From: Sphingomonadales bacterium
Lineage (GTDB): Bacteria; Pseudomonadota; Alphaproteobacteria; Sphingomonadales; Sphingomonadaceae
Length of the DNA stretch: 44,292 nucleotides
NCBI GenBank assembly: GCA_027485485.1
Contig: JAIXQY010000157.1
Span: 1-44,292, forward strand
Reading direction: 5' to 3'
A program made the translations under genes and the position numbers. This document shows, piece by piece, positions 26,592 through 38,700 of the stretch (the first letter of the stretch is position 1; each line of letters opens with the position of its first letter). The notes beneath the pieces are model-generated. The model did not search any database, had not been told where the DNA came from, and was given only the letters and a program-made list of their open reading frames with translations.

Positions 26592-29500
26592 ATCGTGCCA
26601 GCCGGCATGGACATCAGCGGCTTGGACGCGTCACCGATGATGGCAAAGCCCGACCAGTAATAAGGATGTGACGTTTCCAGCACGTCCATCATCCGCAATT
26701 GCGACTGGCGCAGCGCTTCGCCCACACTGATGCGGCCCACATCGGCAAACAGGCCGGTGATCAGGGTTTTTGTCGCGTCAAAAGCATCGGGCACCGGCCA
26801 ATGGCTGGCAATCACCGCCCGCGCTCCGGCCCCCACAAAGGCACGCACCAGGCCATCCAGCGCGAAATTGCCGCCGGTGGTGATGCCGGCTTCGCGTGTG
26901 GCCGATGCCGTGGCGGCGCCAGCGGTGTCGCACGCCGAAAGAATGATGGTATCGGCATCCAGGGAGAGATCGAAAATCTCCTTGAAGCTGAGCAGGCCAT
27001 CGGTGCCAGCCTTGCCAAAGCTGGTGAGCAGCGCCGGGCGGGCCGGGCATTCCGGGCGCGGCGCCGTCACCAGGCCGTGGGTGGCGAAATGCAGCACGCG
27101 ATAATTTCTCAGGTCGCGCCGCTCCATCATGTTGGTGTCGGTAAAGCCGGTCTGGATTTCCACCGCCGAACCGGCGTTCTTCAGCAGATCGGCGGCCAAC
27201 TTCAATTCGGCTGACGAGATCGGGTGGGCCCATTCCGAAATCGGCCAATCACATTCGGTGCGCGGCGGCACCGTGCTGGCGATCACCGGCGGCGGGCTGG
27301 CTGGGGCCACGGCCAAAACCACGGGCGGCGGGGCAGCCTTGTTGCCCTTGCTGCCCTTGCCACGCGCGGCTGGCAGCGGGGTCGGGGCTGGCGGTGGCGG
27401 CAACACCGGCGGGCGGGCTTCCACCGGAATGTCGTTCTCGCCCATGCCCAGATAGGCCCGCTGGGCCCGGCTGCCAGCCAGGGTACGCACATCGATGAAG
27501 GCCTTGGGGCTGGTGGCGGTGGAAACAATATGATCCCGGCCAATCCAGGCCAGGCCGCGCGTGTCAAAGGCATCGGCGTTGGCATCATCCTGCCGCGCCT
27601 GATAGGCGGCCAGCCCATCATCCTTGGCCAGCAACAGGTTGAACGGCAGCTGTAGCAACGGGCCATCCGGCTCCACGATCAGGTGGCGGCTGGCCAGCAC
27701 GTTCTTGTTGCCCGGCGCATCGGCAGGGCCCATCAGCAGCGTGTAAAGCTTGCGCGCCGCGGCCGCATCAAAGGGATAGGTGGTGGGCCGGCCGGCTTCG
27801 AAAATCACCACGCTGTCGCGGATGGTCTTCACCAGCTTGCCCAGTTCGGCCGAATCCGCGGCCACCTTGTGCACACTGGCGCTTTCACGACCGACGATCA
27901 GCACATAGGATTGATCGGCCAGGATGATCTGCTTGAAATAGGCCTCATCCGCCTTCAACGCCGCCTGCAGATCGGCAAGCCGCACCGTGCCACCCGAAAT
28001 CGACCGGAAGCGCGGAAACTCCGCCAGCTTGGCCAGCACCGCGGTCTGGTCGCGGCCCAGGCCATTCAAACGGTCCCGCAAGGCAACCATCTGTTCCTGT
28101 TCCAGCGCATTGGGCGCTTCCACCTGTTGCAGACGTTCCAGATCGGCCTGCACCCGCACCAGATCGCGCGACAGGGTGATGGACTGGCGGAACAGGCCCG
28201 ACGCTTCATCGCTGCCGCCCGACAATTCGCGCGCCAGCACCGCCTGGGTTTGCGCCACACCGGGCCGCACCAGGATCTGCGCCGCATCAAACATGTCGGC
28301 CGCGGCCGTGGCATCGCCGCGCGTGGCCAGCAGTGCCAGCCAGGGTTCCAGCAACGGGCCCAGCACCTGCCCGGCGCCCGGAGTTTCCGGCGCCGCCTTG
28401 ATCACGGAACGATACATGGTTGCAGCAGCATCCGGCTGGCCAAGGCGGGAGAGCATGGCCGCCTGCCGCGCCTGCAGGGCCAGCAAGGCCGCCGATTGTG
28501 GGAACTGCGCACTGGTGAGCGTGACGGCTTCGGTCATCGCCGCCAGCGCCGGTGCGCTCTGGCCGTTGCGTTCGGCCACGCGGGCAAGCTCGCTGGCCAC
28601 GGCCGCCCGCAGCCACAGGATGGACAGCACCCGCCCCCCGCGCACGCCAGACAAATCGCGCTGAGCCTGCAACAAGGACGTCTGGGCCGTGGCCAGTTCC
28701 CCGGTGGCCGCCAGGGCAGCCCCGCGCAGATACAGCGCCTGCCCATCAAGGATGGTGGCGCGCTCTTCGGGTGACAATGTCGCGCTGCCGGATCCCAGTG
28801 CCCGCAAGGCCGCATCATCGGTGTTCAGCCGCTGGGCCAAGGGAATGTCGATATAACCTTGCGACAGCCGGCTGGTGTCGATGGTGCCGCCGTTCCCCGA
28901 AACGGCGCGTTGCAGCGCTGTCAATGCAGCCGCCGGTTGGCGCTGATTGAGTGCATGCTGGGCCAACGCGTTGCGCACCAGACGGCCAGCCACCGGATCA
29001 CTGCCATCCAGCGCCTGCGTGGCGCGGGCAAACAGCCGTGTCGCCTCGGCAAAACGGCCAAGATTGGATTGTTGCAGGCCCTGGTTTACCAGATATTCGG
29101 TGCTGCGGGTGAACCCGGCTGTGCCCTGGCGACTGCGTTCGACCAGCAGATCGAAAAACTCGGCGGATTCGGCAAAGCTGGCAGCGTTGTTGCGCAGATA
29201 GGCTTCGGCCAAGGCCTGCCCCGGTTCCAGATTGCCGGCCTGGATGCGCGCAAACGCGGCCGGATCGCCGGCTTCGGTGGCGGCAACCTCCACGGTGCCC
29301 ACCACTGGCGCATCGGCGATCAATGTTTTCAGCCCCAACTCCAGCGCGGAGGCATAGCCTGCCAGACCATCGGCAACATACAAGGTCTTGCCGATCTGCC
29401 GCTGCAACCGCACCCGGGTCAGCCCGTCCACCGTGCAGCGGCTGCTCACCACGCCGGGCAAACCGGCCAGATTGGCCGGCGCGGGGGCCGGGCAGCCACC

Positions 29501-29746
29501 TGGCAAGGCCGGCGCCGTGCCGCGCAGCGCCAGCAGCCGGCCCACCGGCATGGCCGCATCCCGGCACACCAGCTGATAGGCTCTGTCAAACAGGCCCTTC
29601 AGCGCCGGATCGGCCACCTGCACCTGGGCCGTGCACAACACCCCGGCGTTGCCAATGCGGAAACTGTCCGCCAGGGCCAGGCTTTCGGCGGCTGCCGGAT
29701 GGGGGATGGCCAGCGCCAACAGCGCAATCGGCAATAGGCGGCGCAT
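26519..29746 (-). CDS. Exported TPR-CHAT protease
   Basis: 1075 residues from the ATG at 29746, which has GGAGGG nine bases upstream and overlaps the stop of the giant protein gene (TGATG). A signal peptide (MRRLLPIALLALAIPHPAAA) comes first. A small Cys-containing region follows (GVLCTAQV, LVCRDAA, GGCPAP, SSRCTVDG), then about 450 residues of helical TPR-like repeats. The C-terminal CHAT domain has the catalytic dyad: His890 in HFATHG and Cys939 in LSACDTAG, with AVIASHWPV afterwards. CHAT is a caspase-like protease fold. Between the two halves of the CHAT region is a Pro/Ala/Lys-rich stretch of about 57 residues. The probable site of action is periplasm or cell surface, and the likely partner is the giant protein encoded directly upstream. 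The 3' end overlaps galK by 73 bases. Confidence 0.9.
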   Translation of the reverse strand: MRRLLPIALLALAIPHPAAAESLALADSFRIGNAGVLCTAQVQVADPALKGLFDRAYQLVCRDAAMPVGRLLALRGTAPALPGGCPAPAPANLAGLPGVVSSRCTVDGLTRVRLQRQIGKTLYVADGLAGYASALELGLKTLIADAPVVGTVEVAATEAGDPAAFARIQAGNLEPGQALAEAYLRNNAASFAESAEFFDLLVERSRQGTAGFTRSTEYLVNQGLQQSNLGRFAEATRLFARATQALDGSDPVAGRLVRNALAQHALNQRQPAAALTALQRAVSGNGGTIDTSRLSQGYIDIPLAQRLNTDDAALRALGSGSATLSPEERATILDGQALYLRGAALAATGELATAQTSLLQAQRDLSGVRGGRVLSILWLRAAVASELARVAERNGQSAPALAAMTEAVTLTSAQFPQSAALLALQARQAAMLSRLGQPDAAATMYRSVIKAAPETPGAGQVLGPLLEPWLALLATRGDATAAADMFDAAQILVRPGVAQTQAVLARELSGGSDEASGLFRQSITLSRDLVRVQADLERLQQVEAPNALEQEQMVALRDRLNGLGRDQTAVLAKLAEFPRFRSISGGTVRLADLQAALKADEAYFKQIILADQSYVLIVGRESASVHKVAADSAELGKLVKTIRDSVVIFEAGRPTTYPFDAAAARKLYTLLMGPADAPGNKNVLASRHLIVEPDGPLLQLPFNLLLAKDDGLAAYQARQDDANADAFDTRGLAWIGRDHIVSTATSPKAFIDVRTLAGSRAQRAYLGMGENDIPVEARPPVLPPPPAPTPLPAARGKGSKGNKAAPPPVVLAVAPASPPPVIASTVPPRTECDWPISEWAHPISSAELKLAADLLKNAGSAVEIQTGFTDTNMMERRDLRNYRVLHFATHGLVTAPRPECPARPALLTSFGKAGTDGLLSFKEIFDLSLDADTIILSACDTAGAATASATREAGITTGGNFALDGLVRAFVGAGARAVIASHWPVPDAFDATKTLITGLFADVGRISVGEALRQSQLRMMDVLETSHPYYWSGFAIIGDASKPLMSMPAGTIQASPAPALGRQTNTSAGKPAGVR
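27254..27425 (-). other. Pro/Ala-rich low-complexity linker within the CHAT protein
   Basis: About 57 residues (RPPVLPPPPAPTPLPAARGK ... KAAPPPVVLAVAPASPPP) lie between the first part of the CHAT region (LGMGENDIPVE) and CDWPISEWAHP, well before the catalytic His. It contains the basic patch RGKGSKGNK, a possible proteolytic activation site. The composition is unlike the flanking folded sequence. Confidence 0.7.
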
Positions 29747-32700
29747 CACTTCAACCCTCCCGGACGGCGAATGCCGGTTGGCATTGCCTCCTGCCACAGC
29801 GACGGGTTGCCGCCGCTGGTAACCGGATCATTGCTGTCTGGCGCGGAGAACAGCGGGCTGAAATCGATCAGGCGCTGCAGCAGGATGATCGGCAGTTTTT
29901 CTGCCACCTCCTGCGCCTCTTCGCGCTCCGCCTCCGCCTCCGGCGTCAGCGCAGCGACATTGTTGACGATGCTCACCACCGGCTGTTCCGTGCCTTCGGG
30001 CAGGACGCCCGGGCAGATCCCGCCGATGATGCAACCATTCACCGAAGACGTGCTGGTAAGAATGCTGGTCCCCGGCGTGAACTGCACCAGTTCCCGCGTG
30101 TCGGCATTGGTGGCAAATGTTCCGTCGCTGCGGCGGATGCGGCCGTTGGTCACCACGTCGATTGCGGCCGTGTTGCCCTGCTGGGCATCACCGCCGCGCG
30201 AAATGCTGATCGTGCCGGCGGTGAACCCGGCACGTTCGCTCTCGGTGCCGCCATTCTGCTGCAGATACTGGTTGGTCACGGCGATGTTGATGGTGCCGGC
30301 GGCCAGGCTGCTGCCGGTCGCCGTGGTGGGCGCCAGATTCAGGGCATCATCGCGCGCCGTGCCGCTCAGGCTGCCGGCGGCCAGCGCCTCAAGCGTGGTG
30401 CTGTCTGCCACCCAGATGCGCGGCGCCGTCAACGCCAGCGTTCCGGCCGGATTGGCCGCATCGCCGCCCAGCACCACACTGCCCGTGCCGCGCACAACTT
30501 CGATGCGGCCATTGGATTGCAGGTTCAGGCGGTTGCCGCTGGCAGCCTGCGCCATGGCGACAGCGCCCGTCACCCGCAGATTGCCGCTGGCGGCCAGCGT
30601 GATGCTGCTGCTGGCAGTGCTGGCTGGCAGCACCAGCGTGTCCAGCGTCATGCCGCCGCTGTTCATCCGCACCGAAATGCTGCTGGCCCTGAGCGTGCCG
30701 AACTCGGCATTGCTCAGGCTGTAGGTGCCCTGCGCCATGCTGCCCGTGCCGCCCAGCATAGCGGCAGTTGCGGTGCTGTCCACCGTCAGCGCCACGCTGC
30801 TGGCGTTCGCTCCACCGATGGTAACGCCGTTGGCAATGGCAATGTTGGACGATCGGATCGAAACATCGTTGCTGCCCACCGAACCGCCAAGGCTGGCATT
30901 GCCAGCCACATTCACCAAAACGCTGGTGGGCGCCGAGATGGCCTGGGCAGCGAAATTGCCGGTGGCCGCCGCGAAGAAGCGCCCGGTGCTGGCCGCGCCG
31001 GTGAGGGTCACATCGCCGATCAACCGCACCGGGGTGCTGGCCAACAGCGTCGCAAACTGCGGATTACCCGCCTGATCAAAGCTGATCAGCGGCAGCATGT
31101 CGTGCGCGGCAATATAGACAAAGCCGCTGGCCGACGTGGTCAACGCTCCGCTGTTGATTCCGCCCGTATCCAGCAGCACGATGCCACCCGGCGCCATGAT
31201 ATTGCCGGTGGTGACGCCCAGCGTGCCCGACAAGGTGGCGCTGCCTGATACGTTGATATTGCCGGTGCGGATCACATCGGGCGACACAACGAACACGACG
31301 CCGGCCGCGCCGGCAAGTGGCCGCAGAGTGCCGGCATCAATGCCGCCGGTGGTGATGCTGCCAGCGGCATTCAGGAACACCGAATCGGCAGCCGAAAGAC
31401 GGCCGGTCGCAATCAGGCCTTCGGCGTTCAGGCGGATATCATCCTCTGCCCGCACATCGCCCAGGCGGATGTTGCCGCCCTGCCCGGCCCGGCGCCGCGC
31501 CGTGAAGTTGAGCGTGCCACCAACATTCACGGTGCCGGCGCTGATATCGCCCTCGGTGCTGAGCGTCAGGCCGCCTTCGGCGCTGATGTCACCCAATGCC
31601 AGATCGGCGGTGGCCGCGATATCCAGGAAGCCCAGGCTGGTGGCGTTGACCACATCCACCCGGCTGCCGCGCACCCGCGCACCACTGATCACATCGATGC
31701 CGTCGCGGGCGCGGAACAGGCCGGCCGTGCTGGCTTCGAACAGGCCGGTCCGGATATTGCCGCCGATGATCACATCGCCGGGAACAATGCCGGTGGCGGC
31801 CGCAAACAGCGCGCTGTAATTGGGCACGCCGGCATTGAAGCTGATCAGGCTGGATTGGCCGAAATTGCCGAAGCGCGTGCGGCCGGTGGCCGGCGTGACG
31901 ATCGCCGCGGTGGTGATCGTGCCGCCCGACAGCAGCACCAGATCGCGCCCGCTGGTGAGCGCGCCGCTGGCCAGATTGCCGCTGGCGACAAGGCCGATAT
32001 CACCGGCCGCCTGCATCTGACCGGTCGTGACATTGGCACCCGCCACATAGGCATCACCACGCGCGCCGGCTGGCGGCTGGCTGGTCGCCACCGATATGGC
32101 ACCAGTGGTGACATTGCCGCCCGCCACGAGGCTGACCCGGTCACCAACCGCAAGACTGGCGACGTCAAGGCTGCCGACCGTGGTGATGCGCAGTTCGCCG
32201 CCCACGCTGGTCGCCGCCAGACGCGCGGTGCCGGCATCAATGCCAACGCGGCCCGTTGCCGAGAAGGCGCCTGCGGTGTCGAACAGGCCGCTGGTGGCGA
32301 TGCGTGCATCGCCCACCGTGGCCGAAGCCAGGCCCACCCGGCCCGTGAACGGCTGCGCCGCTGCGGCCAGCAGCGCCGCATAGTTGGGCGCGCCGCCGGC
32401 AAAATCGATCAGACTGCGCTGTGCCGCATTGCCGATGAACAGCGTGCCGGTGGCAGTCACATCGCCCAAGCTGATTGGGCCAGTGCCAAGCAAAACGGCA
32501 TCACGGCCGGCAACAAGGCTGGTGGCGGTGATGTCGCTCAGACCGACAAGGCCGATATCGCTGGCGCTGGCAACGGCACCAAGCTGGAGATTGCCGTTGG
32601 CCCGGATGAAGATATCAGACGGCTGCCCACGAGCCGGCGCGACAACGCCAGCATCCAACGCACCCAGCGTGGCGGTGCCATCCGCCGTCACCTGCAACCG

Positions 32701-35700
32701 GCCACCCGCACTGATGCCGCCGCCGCTCACATTGCCCAGCGCCACAATTCCGGTGGCCCCGCCCGAGCGCAGGCTGCCATAGCCAATGGTTTGGCCCGAT
32801 AGGCTGATGCGGCCGCTGGCCGCAGCATTGGCCAGCAGCAGGTTGCCGGTCGCGCTGAGGGCGAGATCAGCACCAACTGTCGCAACACCCAGCGCCAGAT
32901 CGGTGGCGGCAAAGATGGTCAAGCTGCCCGCGCTGATCACATCGGCGATATCAACGCTGTTGCCGCCGATGGTGCCACCAATACCCAGGTTGACGCCATT
33001 GCTGGCCTGGAGCCGGCCAGCGGCGTTCACATCAAGCCGTCCGGTGGTAACGCTGCCGTTCAGCGTGACATTGCCCGCAAACACCCCAACGGCCGCTGCA
33101 AACAAATCGCCATAGCCCGGCACACCGGCCGTGAACCCGATCAGGCTGGACTGGCCAACACCACCAAAGCGCGTGCGGCCTGTGCCCGGCGTTACGATGG
33201 CGCCCGTTGTGATGGCACCACCCGACAGCAGCGCCACATCCCGCCCGCTGCTGAGCACACCACTGGTCAGTGTGCCGCTGGCCACCAGGCCGATATCGCT
33301 GGCAGCGGCAATCGTGCCCACCGCAACGTTGGTGCCCGCAACAAATATGTCGCCGCGTGCGCCGGCGATCGGATTGCTGATCGCCGCCGTGAGCCCGCCA
33401 ACTGTCACCGCACCGCCAGCAATCAGGCTGAGGCGATCGGCGCTGGTGGCGCTGCTCAGGCTGAGCGCACCATCGGTGGCGATGGCAAGCTCGCCCCCGG
33501 CGCTCACGGCGCCGAGACCGGCACTGCCGGTGGCAATACCAATGCTGCCCTGCGCAGTTATCGCCTGGCCGGTGAAACGCCCGGTTGCCGCTGCAATGAA
33601 GCGGCCGGTGCTGGCCGGGCCAGTGAGCGTGATATCGCCAATCAGCCGCACCGGCGTGCTGGCCAGCAGAGCCGCGAACTGCGGATTGCCGGCCTGATCA
33701 AAGCTGATCTGCGGCAACAGATCGTGCGCGGCGATATAGATGAACCCATTGGGCGAGGTGGTGAGTGCGCCTGCCGAGACACCGCCGCTGTCCAGCAGCA
33801 CAATGCCGCCGGGGGCCGTGACCGAACCGGTGGCGACACCCAATGTGCCCGAGACGATGGCGCTGCCCGCCACCACGATATCACCGGTGCGCACCAGATC
33901 CGGTGAAGTGATCATCACCGTGGCCGCAGCCCCCGCCAGTGGCTGCACCGTGCCAGCATCGATCGCGCCGGTGGTGATGGCACCATTGGCCGAAAGATTG
34001 ATGGAATCGGCGGCCGACAGGCTGCCCGTGCTGATCTGGCCGGCCGCCGTGAGACGGATGTCATCATCGGCCCGCACGTCGGCCAGACTGATGTTGCCGC
34101 CCAATCCGCCCTGCTGGCCGCCACCCTGCCGCGCCGTGAGCGCCAGGGTTCCGCCAACATCGACCGCGGATATGCTGATATTGCCATCGGCGACCAGCGT
34201 CAGACCAGCCTGGGTGGTGATGTTGCCCAGTGCCAGACTGGAACCAGTGGTGATCTCCAGGAAGCCCTGGCTTGCGACACTGACGATATCGACCGTGCCG
34301 CCAACCAGGCGGGCGCCGGAAGCCACCGTGATGCCATCGCGGGCGCGCAGCACCCCTGTGGCGCTGGCGTCGAACAGACCGGTGGCAATGCTGCCATTGA
34401 TGATGCTGCTGCCGGCCAGGCGGCTGTTCGCCATGGCCAGCAGGGCGGCATAATCCGGCACGCCGGCCGTGAAACCGATCTGGCTGGACTGGGCAACATC
34501 ACCCAGGCGGATGCGACCGGTGCCCGGCGTGGTGAGCGCGCCGGTGGTGATGCCGCTGCCCGCCAGCAGCACCAGGTCGCGCCCGCTGGTCAGGCTGCCG
34601 GCCGACAGGCTGGCACTGGCGATGATCCCGATATCGCCTGCGCTGTTGACATTGCCCAGGCTGACATCGCTGCCCGCAACATAGGCATCGCCGCGCGCGC
34701 CGGCCTGCGGATTGGTGATCGCGACATTGATCGCACCAGCCGTGACGCTGCCGCCGGCCTCAAGGCTGATCCGGTCGCCGCTGGTGACGCTGGTGGCAGC
34801 AAGGCTGCCCAGCGTGGTGATGCGCAATTCGCCCCCGGCGCTGACGCTGCCCAGCGCCGCGCTGTCGGCCATGATGCTGGCACGGCCAAGCGCAACAAAC
34901 GCACCAGACAGTTCGAACAGGCCGGCCGTGCCGATCTTGGCGGCACCAACACCCACCGCTGCAGCCGACACCCGGCCAGTGAACGGCTGTGCCGACGCGG
35001 CCAGCAGCGCCGCATAGTTGGGTGCGCCGCCGGCAAAATCGATCAGATTGCGCTGCGCCGCATTGCCGATGAACAGCGTGCCGGTGGCGCTCACCGCGCC
35101 AAGCGTAACCGCACCATTGGCCAGCACGACAGCATCACGGCCGGCCTGCAGATCACCCGCCGTGGTTCTGGCCAGGCTGACCAGACCGATGTCGCTGGCG
35201 CTGCGCACGCCTTGCACGGCAAGGCTGCCATTGGCGCGCACAAAGATATCCGTGGGGCCAGCGGCCGCCGGAGCGACAACGCCAGCATCCAGCGCGCCCA
35301 ATGTCGCCGTGCCATCCGCCGTGACCTGCAACCGGCCACCCGCACTGATGCCGCCGCCGCTCACATTGCCCAGCGCCGCAACACCCGTGGCCCCGCCCGA
35401 GCGCAGGCTGCCATAGCCGATATCCTGGCCTGCAAGGCTGATGCGGCCGCTGGCGACCACATTGGTCAGCGTGATGCTGCCGGTTGGCCCGGCGTTCATT
35501 TCAATTTCTTTGGTGCCAGTGGTGGCGCTGTTCAGGTTGATGGCGCTGCTGCTGGTCACCTGCAACAGATTTGCCGTCACGGTGCCGGCCGGGCCGACGG
35601 ATGGCGCGGCGTTGAAGCCCGTGACCACCGGGCCCGCCGCGCTGATCAGCAGCGTGCCGCCCACCGTGATGGCGCCGCCATCGTTCAAGGCCAGACTGTC

Positions 35701-38700
35701 CCGCGAGAGCATGCGGGCGTTGCCGGCGATTTCCACCCGCGAACCGGCAGTTGCCACCAGGCCGCCGCGTGGCAGCGTGTTGGTGGCGGTCGTGCCAGTG
35801 GCTTCGCTGTCCAGCGCGCCCATTTGCAACAGGCCGCCATCCTGAGCGAACAGCATCGCCCGGCCCGGCTGGCCGGTGCCGCCATTGGGTGCCAACCCAT
35901 TGGCTTGCGTGGTCACCGTGCCGCCGATGGCCAATTGGCCCGCCGACGTGCCGATCCGCAGCAACCCGCCCGTGCCGGTTGCTGCCGTGCCGCCATTGCC
36001 ATTGGCCACTGCCACCACATCGCCGGCAACCGTGCCGCTGGCATTGTTGACCACCAGGGCAATACTGCCGCCAAAGCCGGCGCCATTCGGGCCGGCAGGC
36101 TGACCGCCGGCCGCGCCGCCGTTGCCATTGGCCGCCAGATCGGCGCTGGCCAGGCTGAACTGGCCCGCCGTGGCCGCCAGTTGATCGGCCTGCATGCCAA
36201 GGCTGATGTCCCCGCCCTGCCCGCGCCCGCCGGCTTGGCCATTGCCGCCCGTGGCATTCGCCGTGGCCGCCAGTGCGCCGAGGGCCACCGAACCGCCATT
36301 GTCATTCGATCCCAGCCGGATGCTGGCACCAACGGCATTGCCGCCGGCAAAGTCCGTCCCGCCGTTGCCACCCTGGGCTGTGCCGATCAGCGTCACGCTC
36401 GATCCGACAGAAAGCGACAGATTGCCGGGGGCAAGGCCTGCATTGGTGAGCAGGCTGATCTGCCCATTGCCGGCAAAGCCGCCCAACCCGAACTCGCTGG
36501 CGCCGCCGATGGTGGTGACATCGATAAGGGTGTTGCCGGCAACCGCCAGAGACCCGCCCGCCACTGTAAACTCGATCCGGGCACCGCTGCCATCGCCGCC
36601 GGCACTGCCGTCGCCGCCCAGGCTTTGCGCTTGCACGGAAAGCCCGCTGCCGCCGATGCTGATCAGGCCGGCCATTTCGCCGTTGATGCGCCCGCCGGCC
36701 GCGGTGCCGCCCGCCGCATTGCTGCCGTTCCCGGCCACCACATCCAGATCAACACTGGCACCGCCGCTCAGCACGATGCGGCCATCGCCCAGCGCCCGCA
36801 GTTCGAGCAGGCTGCCCGTGGCGGTGCCGCCGGTGCCAACTGCAACGGCGTTTACCGTGCCGCCGCGCACGCCGGCGTTGATGCTGGTTTCGCCGTCCAC
36901 CAACAGCGCGCCGCCCGCGCCCGCGCTGGTGGGATCGGCCTGCAAGCGGATGGTGCCGCCAGCCGCGCTGCCGCCATTGCCAGTGCCAGAGCCCAGCCAG
37001 TTGCCGCCGCCGCGCTGCGCTTCGATGCCTAGATCGCCGCGCACCCGGATGGTGCCGGTGGCGATCAGCTGCACGCCATCGCCGCTGGCCATTCCGGCAC
37101 TGGCCTGGCCCTGAGCAGGGCCCCGGCCGCCTTCGCCGCCGTTGGCGTCTGCCGTGATGGACAAGGCATCAAGATCAATCCGCGATTGCGCGGCTTCGGC
37201 CGCCACCAGTACGGTGCCGGCCACCACAGCGCCGCCGTTCACCCCGGCCCCGCCGGTGGTGCTGGCAAGCAGATCGGTGTTGCCGATGATGCGCATGGTT
37301 TCACTGCCAGCCGTGCGCAACGTGATCACGCCGCCATTGGCCCGGCCGCCATTGTCAAACAGCGCCGCATCCCCGCCAACGCTATCAGCCGAACCGAGCA
37401 AGCCACCCTGCAGCGATATCGGCCCGGCCAGGCTGATCCGCCCGCCGGTCGCATCACCGCCGCCAGCGCCATCACCGCCCCGCACGCCGGCATCCAGGCT
37501 GGCAAGCCCGGTGGCCGTGACGGTGCCCAACATCTCGATCAGGCCGCCATTGGCCGCCCCACCCAGGCCGGAGGGGGCATCGCCGCCGCGCGCCGTGACA
37601 GACCAGCCAGCCGTGCCGTTGATCTGGCTGCTGCCGCTCCGGCTGTCGAGGCTGATCAGGCCGCCGCGGCCCAGGCCGCCATTGCCGCCGATGCCACCTT
37701 CTCCATTGGCCGAAATCTGCTGGCCGCCGCTTTCAAAACGGCCAAGCTGGCCGCCGGCCAGAGCATTGGCACCGGTGCCAAGCTGCACCATGCCGCCAGT
37801 GCCGCGGCCGCCGCTGCCCTGCGAAAGGCCAAGCCCGCCGGTGCCGCCAACGCCGTTGGCTGCAACCACCAATGCCGGATTGCCGGTGAGCGTGGGGGCG
37901 ATCTGCACCGTGCCACCATTGGCCAACAGATCAACACTGCCGCCGATGCCAATGCCGCCACTGCCGCCGCCGCCATCGGCGCGGTCGCCATCAGCACCCG
38001 CGCCGCCAGATCCGCCGGCCTGCACATTCAGTCGGCCCAGCGACACGGACCCGCCGTTGGCTCCGCCAGCATCCAGCGCCTGCGTGCCCAGACGGAACGC
38101 GCCGGCAACACCATCGCCGCCGCTGCCGCTGCTGCCCGTATTGCGGACGCCGCCGGCTCCGCCGATCGCATCCAGCACCACCGAGACATTGCCGGTGGTG
38201 ATCGAGCCCAAATTGCTGGTTGAACCCAGGATGATGCCCACGCCGCTGCCATTGCGGGTGCCATCACCATCGCCGCCGCGGCCTCCCTTGCCACCGGCAC
38301 CGCCGGTGGAGGTTGCCGACAGGGCCAGTTGCCCGGTGGTGATGGTGGTGAGGGCCGTGCCCTCCTGAATCTGCACCCGCACGCTGCCGGCAAGGCCATC
38401 GCCGCCCGCGCCATCAAGTGCCGAACCGCCAGCCGCATCGGCAGCCAATTGGGCATTGCCCAGCAGGGCGAGGTCACTGTCACCCCTGGCGGTGATGCGC
38501 AATTGCCCGCCAAAGCCATCGCCGCCGCTGTTGCCATCGCCGCCTTGCCCAAACGCGGAAAGGTTGATGGGCGAGTTGATGGCCGCGCGGCCATCGATGA
38601 TCAGGCTGCTGCCACCAACAGACACGATGTCGATCGTGCCGCCGCGGCCACGGCCACCGGCAAGCAGATCAGACGCGCCGCCAAAGCCGGTGGCGGCAAT

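Noticed and set aside
29323-37032. Further long plus-strand ORFs (29323-31248, 35212-37032 and neighbours)
   Set aside because: Same cause: shadows of the giant and CHAT genes with Arg/Ala/Gln/His-rich, family-less products.
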